The position numbers and the translations under genes were made by a program. Shown here piece after piece: positions 1 through 6,940 of a DNA stretch of 8,625 bases. Numbering within the stretch: the first letter of the stretch is position 1; every line of letters starts with the position of its first letter. The notes under the pieces are model-generated. The model did no database searches. It saw nothing but the letters and a program-made list of their open reading frames with translations, and was not told the origin of the DNA. Source of the stretch: Lentisphaerota bacterium (GTDB lineage Bacteria; Verrucomicrobiota; Lentisphaeria; Oligosphaerales; PUNB01); NCBI GenBank assembly GCA_003552565.1, contig PUNB01000157.1, positions 1 to 8,625 on the forward strand, given 5' to 3'.

Positions 1-614
1 ACCAGCTTACGAGCCTGCAGTTCGCCCGCCAGACGGCATGCCGCCATGTCGGCGTTAACATTGTAAACCGCTCCGTTCATATCTTTAGCCAGAGGGGTGA
101 TGACCGGCACCTCGCGGCGATTGAGAACCCATTTTATCTGCTCGCTGTCGACATTTACCACTTTGCCGACATATCCCAGCTCCAAAGGCTCGCCGGCACT
201 ATCACGCTCTGCCTGCAGAGGTTCCGCGCGAAAGACATTTTTACCGGACATGGCGAACGGCCGACCATGAAATTCGCTCATGATTTCCACCAGCTCGGCG
301 TTTACTTCCTGATGCAGAACCCGATCCACCACTTCGATAGTGCGGCCGCAGGTATAACGCAAACCATTGATGAAACGAGTTTCTATACCGGCTTCCGCCA
401 GCCGGCCGCTGATGGCTTTGCCGCCGCCGTGCACCAGAACCGGACGCATGCCGGCGCATTCCATGAATACGATGTCCCGCAGAATCCCTCGTCGCCTTTC
501 TTCTGATTCCATAGCGCTGCCGCCGAATTTAACCACTACGATGGAATCCCGGAACTCCTGTATATAAGGCAGCGCCTCCACCAGGATAGAGGCCTTTTCT
601 ATGTATTGACGCAT
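1..614 (-). CDS. argB: N-acetylglutamate kinase, C-terminal part cut by the window edge
   Basis: Phosphorylates N-acetylglutamate with ATP, the second step of arginine/ornithine synthesis, in the cytoplasm. 204 codons are visible, and the frame runs open off the left edge. Motifs of the amino-acid kinase fold appear in order: the nucleotide-binding VVKFGGSAM near residues 27-35, the glycine-rich VHGGGKAIS near 61-69, the substrate-binding GLRYT near 84-88 (usually GLRVT in this family), and YNVNADMAA near 184-192. Family members are about 260-300 residues long, so roughly the last quarter is missing. The ATG at 614 is supported by a GGAG ten bases upstream, which lies inside the 3' end of the preceding gene; the gap between the genes is 4 bases. 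This suggests translational coupling and co-transcription with the hypothetical gene and recD2. Whether an arginine-feedback site is present cannot be judged from this fragment. Confidence 0.95.
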   Translation of the reverse strand, partial: MRQYIEKASILVEALPYIQEFRDSIVVVKFGGSAMESEERRRGILRDIVFMECAGMRPVLVHGGGKAISGRLAEAGIETRFINGLRYTCGRTIEVVDRVLHQEVNAELVEIMSEFHGRPFAMSGKNVFRAEPLQAERDSAGEPLELGYVGKVVNVDSEQIKWVLNRREVPVITPLAKDMNGAVYNVNADMAACRLAGELQARKL

Positions 615-618
615 TTAT

Positions 619-1323
619 CTATTTCTCCAATTCCTTCAGCAGGCCGTAAAGACGGTCTTCGTACTCATCAAAGACCCCGAAATCCTGCAGTTTCCGTCCC
701 AGTCTTTTAATCCTTTCCGGTTTGCCGCGAGCGGCGAAAAAGTCGTTCTCAATCTCCACCCGGACTCCCGCCGGAATGCCTGAACCGCCGGAAGGTTCAA
801 GCAGACCGCGACCGGACAAATCCTGCATGTTCCCCGGCACAGAACTTTCGATTAACTGCGAAGCGAAGCGCATCAGCGAAACTTCCCAGAGATCATCCAC
901 TCCGACCATCACCACGCATGGCCCTTCGGCATCACCCTCTTTCTGGCGGACAATATTCTCCCCTACCGAACGACTGTCACCGCTGACTATTTCCTCCTGA
1001 TACTCTTCTTTATGCAGGTAGAGGCCATACTCCAGAAACCGCAGCGCCTGGCCGCTGTTGACCAGCCATTCAGCATACTCCTCCGCTTCGCTGCCGAAAT
1101 TATCGGTCAATTTCCGCGCCAGATAATCAGGGGTGATCAGGCGCGGCCGTTTGGCTTCGATAATACCATCCCGGATCCGCGCCTGGCCGACTGTATCCAG
1201 CAGATCAGTGACCACATAATAATGAACCTTGGTCTCTCCGAACGTCTCAATTTTCTTTTCCGGCGCGTGCAGAATTTTCGTCTGCTTCGCCGCGTACCAG
1301 ATATCGTCTCGATTAACAGTCAT
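619..1323 (-). CDS. Conserved hypothetical protein between recD2 and argB
   Basis: I cannot assign a function. The 234-residue product is acidic and charged, with no signal peptide, membrane segment or recognisable catalytic motif. The N-terminal half alternates beta and helix (HYYVVTDLLDTV near 34-45; RPRLITPDYLARKL near 59-72). A central VVMVGVDDLWEVSLMRF near residues 137-153 and a following SSVPGNMQDLSGRGLL near 160-175 look like the conserved core, and the end is a charged helix. I recall similar DD-WEVSL and PGN-RGL signatures in uncharacterised PVC-phylum proteins, but this is memory and not a search. The ATG at 1323 follows recD2 by 21 bases, with an AAGG-type ribosome site about 8 bases ahead. 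The gene ends 4 bases before argB, so it sits in the middle of an apparent three-gene operon. It is a real gene by codon structure and context; its role is unknown. Confidence 0.85.
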   Translation of the reverse strand: MTVNRDDIWYAAKQTKILHAPEKKIETFGETKVHYYVVTDLLDTVGQARIRDGIIEAKRPRLITPDYLARKLTDNFGSEAEEYAEWLVNSGQALRFLEYGLYLHKEEYQEEIVSGDSRSVGENIVRQKEGDAEGPCVVMVGVDDLWEVSLMRFASQLIESSVPGNMQDLSGRGLLEPSGGSGIPAGVRVEIENDFFAARGKPERIKRLGRKLQDFGVFDEYEDRLYGLLKELEK

Positions 1324-1344
1324 AACATACCTTATTTTTGCCTT

Positions 1345-3606
1345 TCAGTCCTCGATCTCCTGCTCAAAAGCCTGATTTTCCCGCAGCCATGTTCCCAGTC
1401 TTGTGTAACGCAGAGCCGGTCGATCATTGCGAATCGCCACGGCCAGAGCTTTGCGAGTGCCGATCATGATTAAGAGTCTGCGGGCTCTGGTCATGCCGGT
1501 GTAGACCAAATTCCGCTGTAACATAATATAATGCTGCGTCAAGAGCGGGATCACCACCACCGGAAATTCACTGCCCTGCGATTTATGGACAGTCACCGCG
1601 TATGCGAGTTTCAACTGATCAAGCTCAACTTTCTCGTATTCAATATTGCCCACGTCAAAAGCCGCGGTCAATCGATTTTCTTCATGGTCAATGGAAATCA
1701 CCTGCCCCAGCTCTCCATTGAAGACGCCTTTGTCGTAGTTGTTCACCACCTGCATTATTCGATCACCGTGGCGAAAACATCTTTCCCCGAGCCACAGCTC
1801 TGACTTGGGGCCGGGATTGAGAGTCTCCTGTAACTTGCTGTTCAACGCGATGGTTCCGCATACACCTTTGTTCATGGGTGCCAGCACCTGCACATCGTTC
1901 ATTGGATCAAACTGCGATTTCGCCGGTATTCTCTCGGCGATCATAGTGGCGATCATCTCGTTTACTCGCTGGGGATCACTTTGTTCAATCCAATAAAAAT
2001 CGGCCAGTTCTTCGCTCTTTTCATGATTCAGTTCTGGCATAAACCCCTGATTCACCGCGTGCGCGTTGTACACAATTCTGCTGCCCTCCTCCTGACGATA
2101 AATCTCAGTCAGGTTGGTCACCGCGATTCTGCCGCTGGCGATCATATCATGGAGCACACTGCCCGGGCCGACCGAGGGCAGCTGATCGCGGTCGCCGACA
2201 AACAACATGTGGGCTTCCACGGGAACCGCGCACAAAAGACTGTTCATCAATTCAACATCGAGCATCGACACTTCATCAACGATCAGCAGGTCACAGCGCA
2301 GCGGCCGGTCAATGTTATGCACAAAGCTTCTTTCCAGCGGATCCCATTTCAGCATCCTATGGATGGTTTTGGCCTCCACATTGCAACTTTCCCCCAGCCT
2401 TTTAGCGGCTCTCCCGGTGGGTGCGGCCAGCAGAACTTTCCGCTTCATCCGGCGGGCCAGCTTCACTATCCGGCCGACAACCATAGTTTTTCCCACCCCG
2501 GGACCGCCGGTGATAATACTGAGCCGCTCCCCGAAAGCCCGGCTGACCGCCTGCCGTTGATCTTGATTCAGGATCGCCGCGTCCTCAGGGGGCAAACTGA
2601 CATCCGAGTCCCGCAAACCTCCCTGGCGCTGAGACAGAAAACGCCGCAACAGCCGCGCCACCCCGCTCTCCGCCTGATAAAGCCGCCGCTCATAAACTGC
2701 ATGGTCTCCCAGGTCAACGGCGGCTGAAGGCGAAACCTTTACCGCCCCATCCAGCACTGCTCTTTCCAGCCCTTTGCTTACCGCCTCTTTTGACGCATCC
2801 AGCAATTCCGCCGCTTTTTCAAGCAGTCTTTCCCGCGGATAGCAGGTATGACCATCCTCTGACAGTTTCTGCAAAGTATGAACAATGCCGGCTGCCAGCC
2901 TGAGAGGGTTTTCTTTCTCTATTCCCAGCTTAAAAGCCAGCTGGTCAGAAGTAAGGAAACCGATACCCCAAACCTCGCCGCACAGCCGATAAGGATTACG
3001 CTGAACAATGTCCACAGCGGCCTGGCCGTAACGCGATAATATACGCGAACAGGCCCCCGGTCCCAGCCCCAGTCCCTGGAGGAAGATAAAAGTGTCCCGC
3101 TGTGCCTGATGTTCCTGCCAGGAACGCTTGATCTGACGAATTCTTTTCATTCCCACCCCGGGTATCTCTCGCAGCCTGGCCGACTGCTCCTCTAGCACTC
3201 CGAGAGTCTCCATGCCGAAATGATCAACGATCCTTTCAGCCAGTTTCGGGCCGATACCCGGAATGATCCCCGATGCCAGATATCGCCGAACTCCCGTTTC
3301 CGTGTGCGGCATGATCGCCCGGCATGATCGCGCCCTGAACTGCCAGCCGTGCTCTTTGTGGCGTTCCCAGCGTCCGCTGGCCTCAAGATCCTGCCCCTCA
3401 ATCACTCCGCCAAGGCCGCCGACCAAAGTGACCTCCCGGCCTTCCTCGGTTTGCAAGCGCACTACCGAATAAGCACCGTCATCACTGGTGAAAACTATCC
3501 GCAGCACCTCACCGCGAACAATTTCTTCACCCAGGGAATAACTATCGCCGGTGCGACCTTCCGCTAAACTAGGCAGCTCACCTGTTGTTTGATCCTGCAT
3601 TTGCAT
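1345..3606 (-). CDS. recD2: RecD2-type ATP-dependent DNA helicase
   Basis: A superfamily 1B 5'-3' DNA helicase of the RecD2 group, which acts in repair and replication-fork maintenance without RecB and RecC. The 753 residues match the family's usual 720-800. Order of parts: an N-terminal OB-like segment (about 28-95); tandem helix-hairpin-helix motifs with IPGIGPKLAERI near 115-126 and IPGVGMKRIRQI near 148-159; then the helicase core. Visible helicase motifs are LNQDQRQAV (346-354), Walker A GGPGVGKT (367-374), APTGRAAKRL (395-404), Walker B VDEVSMLD (443-450), GDRDQLPSVGPG (471-482), VTVHKSQGSEF (671-681) and VYTGMTRAR (701-709). The N-terminal extension with HhH motifs separates it from the RecD subunit of RecBCD. 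There are two possible ATG starts, at 3606 and 3600, and neither has a strong ribosome site. It heads an apparent operon with the hypothetical gene and argB and starts just after the terminator of the nitroreductase gene. Confidence 0.96.
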   Translation of the reverse strand: MQMQDQTTGELPSLAEGRTGDSYSLGEEIVRGEVLRIVFTSDDGAYSVVRLQTEEGREVTLVGGLGGVIEGQDLEASGRWERHKEHGWQFRARSCRAIMPHTETGVRRYLASGIIPGIGPKLAERIVDHFGMETLGVLEEQSARLREIPGVGMKRIRQIKRSWQEHQAQRDTFIFLQGLGLGPGACSRILSRYGQAAVDIVQRNPYRLCGEVWGIGFLTSDQLAFKLGIEKENPLRLAAGIVHTLQKLSEDGHTCYPRERLLEKAAELLDASKEAVSKGLERAVLDGAVKVSPSAAVDLGDHAVYERRLYQAESGVARLLRRFLSQRQGGLRDSDVSLPPEDAAILNQDQRQAVSRAFGERLSIITGGPGVGKTMVVGRIVKLARRMKRKVLLAAPTGRAAKRLGESCNVEAKTIHRMLKWDPLERSFVHNIDRPLRCDLLIVDEVSMLDVELMNSLLCAVPVEAHMLFVGDRDQLPSVGPGSVLHDMIASGRIAVTNLTEIYRQEEGSRIVYNAHAVNQGFMPELNHEKSEELADFYWIEQSDPQRVNEMIATMIAERIPAKSQFDPMNDVQVLAPMNKGVCGTIALNSKLQETLNPGPKSELWLGERCFRHGDRIMQVVNNYDKGVFNGELGQVISIDHEENRLTAAFDVGNIEYEKVELDQLKLAYAVTVHKSQGSEFPVVVIPLLTQHYIMLQRNLVYTGMTRARRLLIMIGTRKALAVAIRNDRPALRYTRLGTWLRENQAFEQEIED

Positions 3607-3629
3607 TTCTTGTTAAATTATCAGACCTT

Positions 3630-3669
3630 AATATAAAATTCGGCCGCTCATCAATAAAGCACGGCCGAA
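3630..3669 (-). terminator. Intrinsic terminator behind the nitroreductase gene
   Basis: A perfect 8-bp inverted repeat, TTCGGCCG at 3639-3646 and CGGCCGAA at 3662-3669, is separated by a 15-base loop. Read on the minus strand, the GC-rich hairpin is followed directly by TTTTATATT. It lies 21 bases past the nitroreductase stop and just ahead of recD2, so it should separate the two transcripts. The loop is longer than usual, the only weak point. Confidence 0.75.
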
Positions 3670-3689
3670 CCAGCACCAACAAAGTCGAA

Positions 3690-4208
3690 TCACCACTCTT
3701 CATAATGCACAAAATCGGCCTTCGATCTTGTCCGCGGTTCAGGATTTTTTTTCGGCCATCCCAAAGCCAAAGTCGCCACCGGAACAATCGATTCAGGGAG
3801 CGAAAAATAACGCTTAAGAAAATCCACTCTCTCGGTCCGGGGATGCACTCCAAGCCAGCAGGCTCCAAGGCCTAAGATGGAAGACGCCAGTAAAATATTT
3901 TCTATCGCCGCGGAGCAGTCCTGAAGCAGATATGAAAGCTCATTGGCATGAGCACGCCGCAAATCGCCGCAAACAACCAGCCCGGCACCGGCATCCGCCA
4001 GAAACCCGCCATTGGGCAGAGCCTCGGCAATGTCCCGCAATTTTTGCGGATCCCTAAGGACAATGAATTCCCAAGGGTCTTTACCACAAGCGGAGGGTGC
4101 CGCCATCCCGGCATCCAGCAGATCCTGAATGGTTGTTTCATCGACAGGCCGCGCCTGGTAATCGCGCACACTGCGGCGCGAAAAAATCGGCTGCAAGTGT
4201 TTATTCAT
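3690..4208 (-). CDS. Nitroreductase-family FMN-dependent oxidoreductase
   Basis: A flavin-dependent NAD(P)H oxidoreductase of the nitroreductase fold; the physiological substrate is not visible. The product is 172 residues from the ATG at 4208. It opens with the family signature FSRRSVRDYQARPV (FMN-phosphate contact through the Arg residues) followed by LLDAGMAAPSACGKDPWEFIVL. The middle carries DCSAAIENILLASSILGLGACWLGVHP, typical of the helix and GLG-CW segment near the flavin. The end has the VATLALGWPKK pattern common to the family's last strand. At about 170 residues it belongs to the short subgroup often found in anaerobes. A GTG at 4217 would add three residues, but the ATG has a GGGGTGG ribosome site about 6 bases ahead and is preferred. 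It is transcribed alone: a terminator follows, and a 254-base gap precedes it. Confidence 0.88.
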   Translation of the reverse strand: MNKHLQPIFSRRSVRDYQARPVDETTIQDLLDAGMAAPSACGKDPWEFIVLRDPQKLRDIAEALPNGGFLADAGAGLVVCGDLRRAHANELSYLLQDCSAAIENILLASSILGLGACWLGVHPRTERVDFLKRYFSLPESIVPVATLALGWPKKNPEPRTRSKADFVHYEEW

Positions 4209-4462
4209 AATTTCCACCCCAATGTTTTCATTTTACTCTTTACGTATTAACCTCTAAAATCTCAGTTCTTATGCAAACATCGCCGTCGGTGCGGCGCGCC
4301 TGATACCCCGAGGGAGAGACTTTACGTACTTTTACACGTACTCGTACACGCCAATCGTCATTATTCCCGACCCCGGAGATTTGAGTGTACGAGTACGTGT
4401 ACGATTACGATACTCGGATGACTGATAACAGATCACCGAGACGAAGTCTCACATAAGTAAAT
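4209..4462. other. Intergenic region between umuC and the nitroreductase gene
   Basis: There is no gene in these 254 bases. The part next to the nitroreductase start (about 4209-4280) is AT-rich and should hold its promoter, but I see no clear -35/-10 pair. A small GC hairpin, CGCCG(TCGGTG)CGGCG, lies at 4281-4296. The middle holds the hexamer inverted repeat listed separately. The end next to umuC has a short hairpin at 4438-4450 (GAGAC/GTCTC with a three-base loop) without a T-run, so it is not a convincing terminator. Confidence 0.7.
4323..4414. repeat. Hexamer (CGTACN-like) inverted-repeat array
   Basis: Left arm: TAC-led hexamers (TACTTT, TACACG, TACTCG, TACACG) at about 4327-4350. Right arm: the reverse complement type (TGTACG, AGTACG, TGTACG, ATTACG) at about 4386-4409. 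The arms share a perfect 17-bp inverted repeat, 4333-4349 against 4385-4401, around a 35-base spacer. Because CGTACG-like units are themselves nearly palindromic, each arm can also self-pair. The element lies between two minus-strand genes. It could form a hairpin that stabilises or ends the umuC transcript, or be a dispersed intergenic repeat; it is not followed by a T-run. Confidence 0.75.
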
Positions 4463-5725
4463 TCACTTCACCTGCGGCAGTTCGCTCCACTGGGTTGTAT
4501 ATCTGGCCGAGCGACAGCGGCGGGTCATACGCCATTTCTGGTTCCTGATGCCTGATCCGGCCAGCACCAACGAGCCGGCGCCGTAGCGGCGATTAACTAT
4601 ATCCATGGCCGCCGATACACCTTTATCCCGGGGGTTTTCCGGTATAAACAGATCCGGCTGAGTCTGATCTTCGGGAATCAGCCGGTTAAGAAGCACACCG
4701 CATTTTTTATAGGCGTAACCATTCCGGAACACCCGGTTCAATGCCTTTAAGGCTCCCCGGACAATCGGCAGAGTGTCATTGATTGCCGGAGTCAGAGTGA
4801 AACTTGCCGAATTCGCATACTGCGGAGCTTCCGATTTAAAGCGGTCAGTAAGAATAAAAACGGAAACAGACTGAGCTTTCAAATGCTGCTTCCGCAGTTT
4901 GGCCGCCGCCTCAGTGGCGTAATCGGTAACGGCCTGACGCAATTCCGGTCCATTATCTATGCATTGCCCGAAGCTTCTAGAATAACACAGGTTCTTCTGC
5001 GGGCGCGGTTGGTTTTCCAAGTCGAAACAGACACTTCCGCGTAATTCCGCGGCGGTCCTCGCCGTCACCACTCCGAAGTGATGCCGCAAGTATTCTTCAG
5101 GCAGACTTTTGAGCGCCATTGGGCTGGCTATGCCGGCTCTTTTCAATTTCCCCGCCAGCCTCCCGCCGATGCCCCATACTTCCTCCAGCGGCAGCTTCTT
5201 CAATATTTCATCTATTTCCTCCGGGCGAGAAATGATCAGGAACCGTTTGGATAACTTTTCCTGTTTGACAATCTCTGTTGCCGCTTTGGCCAAGGTTTTG
5301 TTGGGAGCGACACCTATCTTAACAGGGATACTCAGCCAGTCCCAGCAGGCGCTGACAATTTGTTCACACAAGTTTTCAGCCTGGTCCTGCCGAAGCCTGA
5401 AAAAAGCCTCGTCAATGGAATAAACTTCGCGATCAGCGGAGAACCGCCCGAGGACACGCATGACCCGGTTGGAGATATCGCCGTAAAGTTCGTAATTAGA
5501 AGAAAAAACATGAATCCCTCTGGATTTTATAAGATTCCTGATCTGATACACAGGAGTGCCCATCTTCACCCCGAAGTCTTTAACCTCCTGGGATCGAGCC
5601 ACCACACAGCCGTCGTTATTGGAAAGCACCGCCACCGGCCGGCGGCGCAGCTCCGGGCGGAACAAGCGTTCGCACGAAACATAAAAATTATCGGCATCAA
5701 CCAAGGCTGTCAGCTTAGAGTTCAT
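4463..5725 (-). CDS. umuC: DNA polymerase V catalytic subunit UmuC
   Basis: A Y-family error-prone DNA polymerase that copies past lesions when joined to cleaved UmuD. The 420 residues are almost the same length as the E. coli protein (422). The palm and fingers carry DADNFYVSCERLF (10-22, first metal-binding Asp at 10), SNNDGCVVARS (35-45), SSNYELYGD (75-83) and YSIDEAF (102-108, catalytic Asp105 and Glu106). IGVAPNKTLAKAATEIVK follows, then a helix-hairpin-helix region around VWGIGGRLAGKLKRAGI. A QPDLF sequence fits the beta-clamp-binding consensus (QxxLF). The C-terminus, ending in ARYTTQWSELPQVK, matches the short UmuC-specific tail domain (DUF4113 type). The ATG at 5725 lies inside umuD, with an 11-base overlap, so translation is probably coupled. 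All key residues are intact, so it should be active. Confidence 0.96.
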   Translation of the reverse strand: MNSKLTALVDADNFYVSCERLFRPELRRRPVAVLSNNDGCVVARSQEVKDFGVKMGTPVYQIRNLIKSRGIHVFSSNYELYGDISNRVMRVLGRFSADREVYSIDEAFFRLRQDQAENLCEQIVSACWDWLSIPVKIGVAPNKTLAKAATEIVKQEKLSKRFLIISRPEEIDEILKKLPLEEVWGIGGRLAGKLKRAGIASPMALKSLPEEYLRHHFGVVTARTAAELRGSVCFDLENQPRPQKNLCYSRSFGQCIDNGPELRQAVTDYATEAAAKLRKQHLKAQSVSVFILTDRFKSEAPQYANSASFTLTPAINDTLPIVRGALKALNRVFRNGYAYKKCGVLLNRLIPEDQTQPDLFIPENPRDKGVSAAMDIVNRRYGAGSLVLAGSGIRNQKWRMTRRCRSARYTTQWSELPQVK

Positions 5726-6152
5726 GAATTACTTTGGTTACTTTGCCCCAGACTTCGAATTCCATGTCCTCGGTGACTTCGATGGGGACATATTCTCTGT
5801 TCTCAGGGCACAGGTAAACCCGGCCCTGCTTGAGCTTCATTCTTTTCAAGGTGAATTCACCGTCAACCACAGCGATGACAATATCATTATTGCGCGCCTC
5901 TTGTGAACGATCCACCACCAGCAGATCGCCTTTACAAACACCCGCTTCAATCATTGAATCCCCCTCCACTCGGACAAAGAAGGTCGCCGGCGGGTTATCG
6001 ACACAATAATCATTCAGGTCAAGCGGTTCTTCCTGGTAATCCTCCGCCGGCGAGGGGAAACCGGCCTGCACCCTCTCCCCGGCCAAAGGGGAATATCCTC
6101 GGGAATGAGCGGGGACGGAAAAGAATTGCAGTTTGTCTCGACTGTTCAACAT
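5715..6152 (-). CDS. umuD: UmuD-type self-cleaving S24 peptidase, Pol V accessory subunit
   Basis: Partner and activator of UmuC. RecA filaments trigger removal of its N-terminal arm, and cleaved UmuD joins UmuC in Pol V. From the ATG at 6152 the product is 145 residues. The arm ends at VQAGFPSPAEDY, with the expected cleavage between Ala30 and Gly31 (E. coli UmuD has Cys-Gly here; LexA has Ala-Gly). The catalytic pair is Ser66 in EGDSMIEAG and Lys103 in EFTLKRMK. Cleavage site, Ser and Lys are all shifted by exactly six residues from E. coli (24/25, 60, 97), which supports this start. An upstream in-frame TTG at 6185 would add 11 residues but has no ribosome site. The ATG also lacks a clear one. 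It overlaps umuC by 11 bases as one operon. There is no DNA-binding domain, so it is not a LexA repressor. Confidence 0.94.
   Translation of the reverse strand: MLNSRDKLQFFSVPAHSRGYSPLAGERVQAGFPSPAEDYQEEPLDLNDYCVDNPPATFFVRVEGDSMIEAGVCKGDLLVVDRSQEARNNDIVIAVVDGEFTLKRMKLKQGRVYLCPENREYVPIEVTEDMEFEVWGKVTKVIHEL
6143..6151. promoter_or_regulatory. Short palindrome at the umuD start
   Basis: TGTTCAACA is a perfect 4+1+4 inverted repeat that overlaps the umuD start codon. umuDC operons are normally LexA-controlled, and LexA sites are palindromes whose sequence differs between phyla. I see no E. coli-type (CTGT-N8-ACAG) or Gram-positive-type (GAAC-N4-GTTC) box upstream. This small palindrome is only a weak candidate and could be chance. 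Confidence 0.2.
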
Positions 6153-6344
6153 ATTGTAAAATACTACACCAAGAGTCGGAAACAAACTGTATCAGCGAAC
6201 TCAGCTCTAAAAAAAAATCGCATTGCATTTAGAGGTTCCCTGATCGCCTTCACCAGCGACTTTAGCCTGAATAATTCACGAGCCAAGTTTGCCGCCTGGT
6301 CACTTGCGTTATAAAAAGCTTAATCATTGTGCATTATCCATATC

Positions 6345-6371
6345 ATTATATCGTTCCTCACTGCAGGGCAA
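6345..6371 (-). promoter_or_regulatory. Candidate umuDC promoter
   Basis: On the minus strand a perfect -10 hexamer TATAAT (plus-strand 6345-6350) is preceded at a 15-base spacing by TTGCCC (6366-6371), a partial -35. It would give a leader of about 185 bases ahead of the umuD ATG. The short spacer and the long leader are against it; the perfect -10 is for it. Confidence 0.35.
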
Positions 6372-6390
6372 TGAAATTTTTTTCTGACAA

Positions 6391-6418
6391 TTGACATCCC
6401 TGTTCCGGCATTTATCTT
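6391..6418 (+). promoter_or_regulatory. Promoter of the HIT-family gene
   Basis: A consensus -35 TTGACA at 6391-6396 is followed after 16 bases by TATCTT at 6413-6418 (four of six bases of a sigma-70 -10). The start of transcription would be near 6425, leaving a leader of about 60 bases before the ATG at 6488. Confidence 0.6.
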
Positions 6419-6487
6419 TAATGCGTTCAAAAAACCATAACCGAACCATAAACAAATTGTTTTCCTCAAACCAACAGGAGAGTGAAA

Positions 6488-6913
6488 ATGGAAGAAAACT
6501 GTGTATTCTGCAAAATTATCCGTGGCGAAATTCCCTCGGTCAATCTTTATGAGGATGACCTTATTCTCTGTTTTCTGGATATATCGCCGGTCAGCAAGGG
6601 ACATTGCTTAATCATCCCCAAGGAACACCATGTGAGCCTGACCACGGTGCCGAATCAACACTTGGCGCGGATGATGGAAATGGCGCCGCGTATTGGCGGA
6701 GCGGTGATGCGGGCGGTTGACGGCGACGGCTTTAATCTGCTGCTGGCCAACGGCTCCTGCGCCGGACAGGTGGTGCCGCACGCTCATCTGCACGTCATCC
6801 CTCGGCACACGGAAGATGCCTTCGCCCTGTTGCCCGGCCGCAAAGAAGACTATGCCGATGATACTGAAAAAGAGTCCATCGCCGAGTCCGTCCGCCGTCG
6901 TCTGCAGACATGA
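6488..6913 (+). CDS. HIT-family (histidine triad) nucleotide-binding hydrolase
   Basis: A small cytoplasmic hydrolase or transferase of nucleotide phosphoramidates or dinucleotides, in the Hint/HinT-like branch of the HIT superfamily; the exact substrate is not visible. The 141 residues carry the N-terminal CVFCKIIRGEIPS (Cys pair, zinc or structural), the LCFLDISPVSKGHCLIIPKEHH core strands, and near residue 96 the catalytic triad HAHLHVIPR (His-x-His-x-His). An acidic tail follows. The start is ATG 6488, seven bases after AGGAG at 6476-6480. An in-frame GTG at 6482 lies almost on the ribosome site and is rejected. The gene is divergent from umuDC and has its own promoter. No strong terminator follows: a GC-rich 4-bp hairpin near 6914-6926 and a T-run at 6935-6939 are only suggestive. 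Confidence 0.93.
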   Translation: MEENCVFCKIIRGEIPSVNLYEDDLILCFLDISPVSKGHCLIIPKEHHVSLTTVPNQHLARMMEMAPRIGGAVMRAVDGDGFNLLLANGSCAGQVVPHAHLHVIPRHTEDAFALLPGRKEDYADDTEKESIAESVRRRLQT

Positions 6914-6940
6914 CCGCCGGCCGCGGCTGATCGCTTTTTA

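Larger units (their letters stand above)
6153..6487. other. Divergent control region between umuD and the HIT gene
   Basis: About 335 bases separate the two divergent starts. The HIT-side promoter and a candidate umuDC promoter are listed separately. A 7-bp inverted repeat, CTCTAAA at 6205-6211 and TTTAGAG at 6228-6234, brackets a nine-base A-run and the palindrome TGCAATGC; it may be an operator or chance. On the minus strand a frame between about 6165 and 6325 stays open (it contains LARELFRLKSLVKAI), but it has no ATG with a ribosome site at its head, so I do not call it a gene. Confidence 0.6.

Noticed and set aside
1012..1473. 153-codon plus-strand open frame
   Set aside because: Antisense to the hypothetical gene and the end of recD2, with no ribosome site or recognisable domain.
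1981..2727. 248-codon plus-strand open frame inside recD2
   Set aside because: Shadow of recD2 on the opposite strand; low-complexity His/Gln/Pro-rich product, and all helicase motifs lie in the minus-strand frame.
6153..6185. Upstream TTG start for UmuD
   Set aside because: It would add 11 residues without a ribosome site, and the ATG at 6152 keeps the cleavage site and both catalytic residues in constant register with E. coli UmuD.
6914..6940. Intrinsic terminator directly after the HIT gene
   Set aside because: The possible stem has only four pairs and is separated from the T-run; not strong enough to list as a feature.
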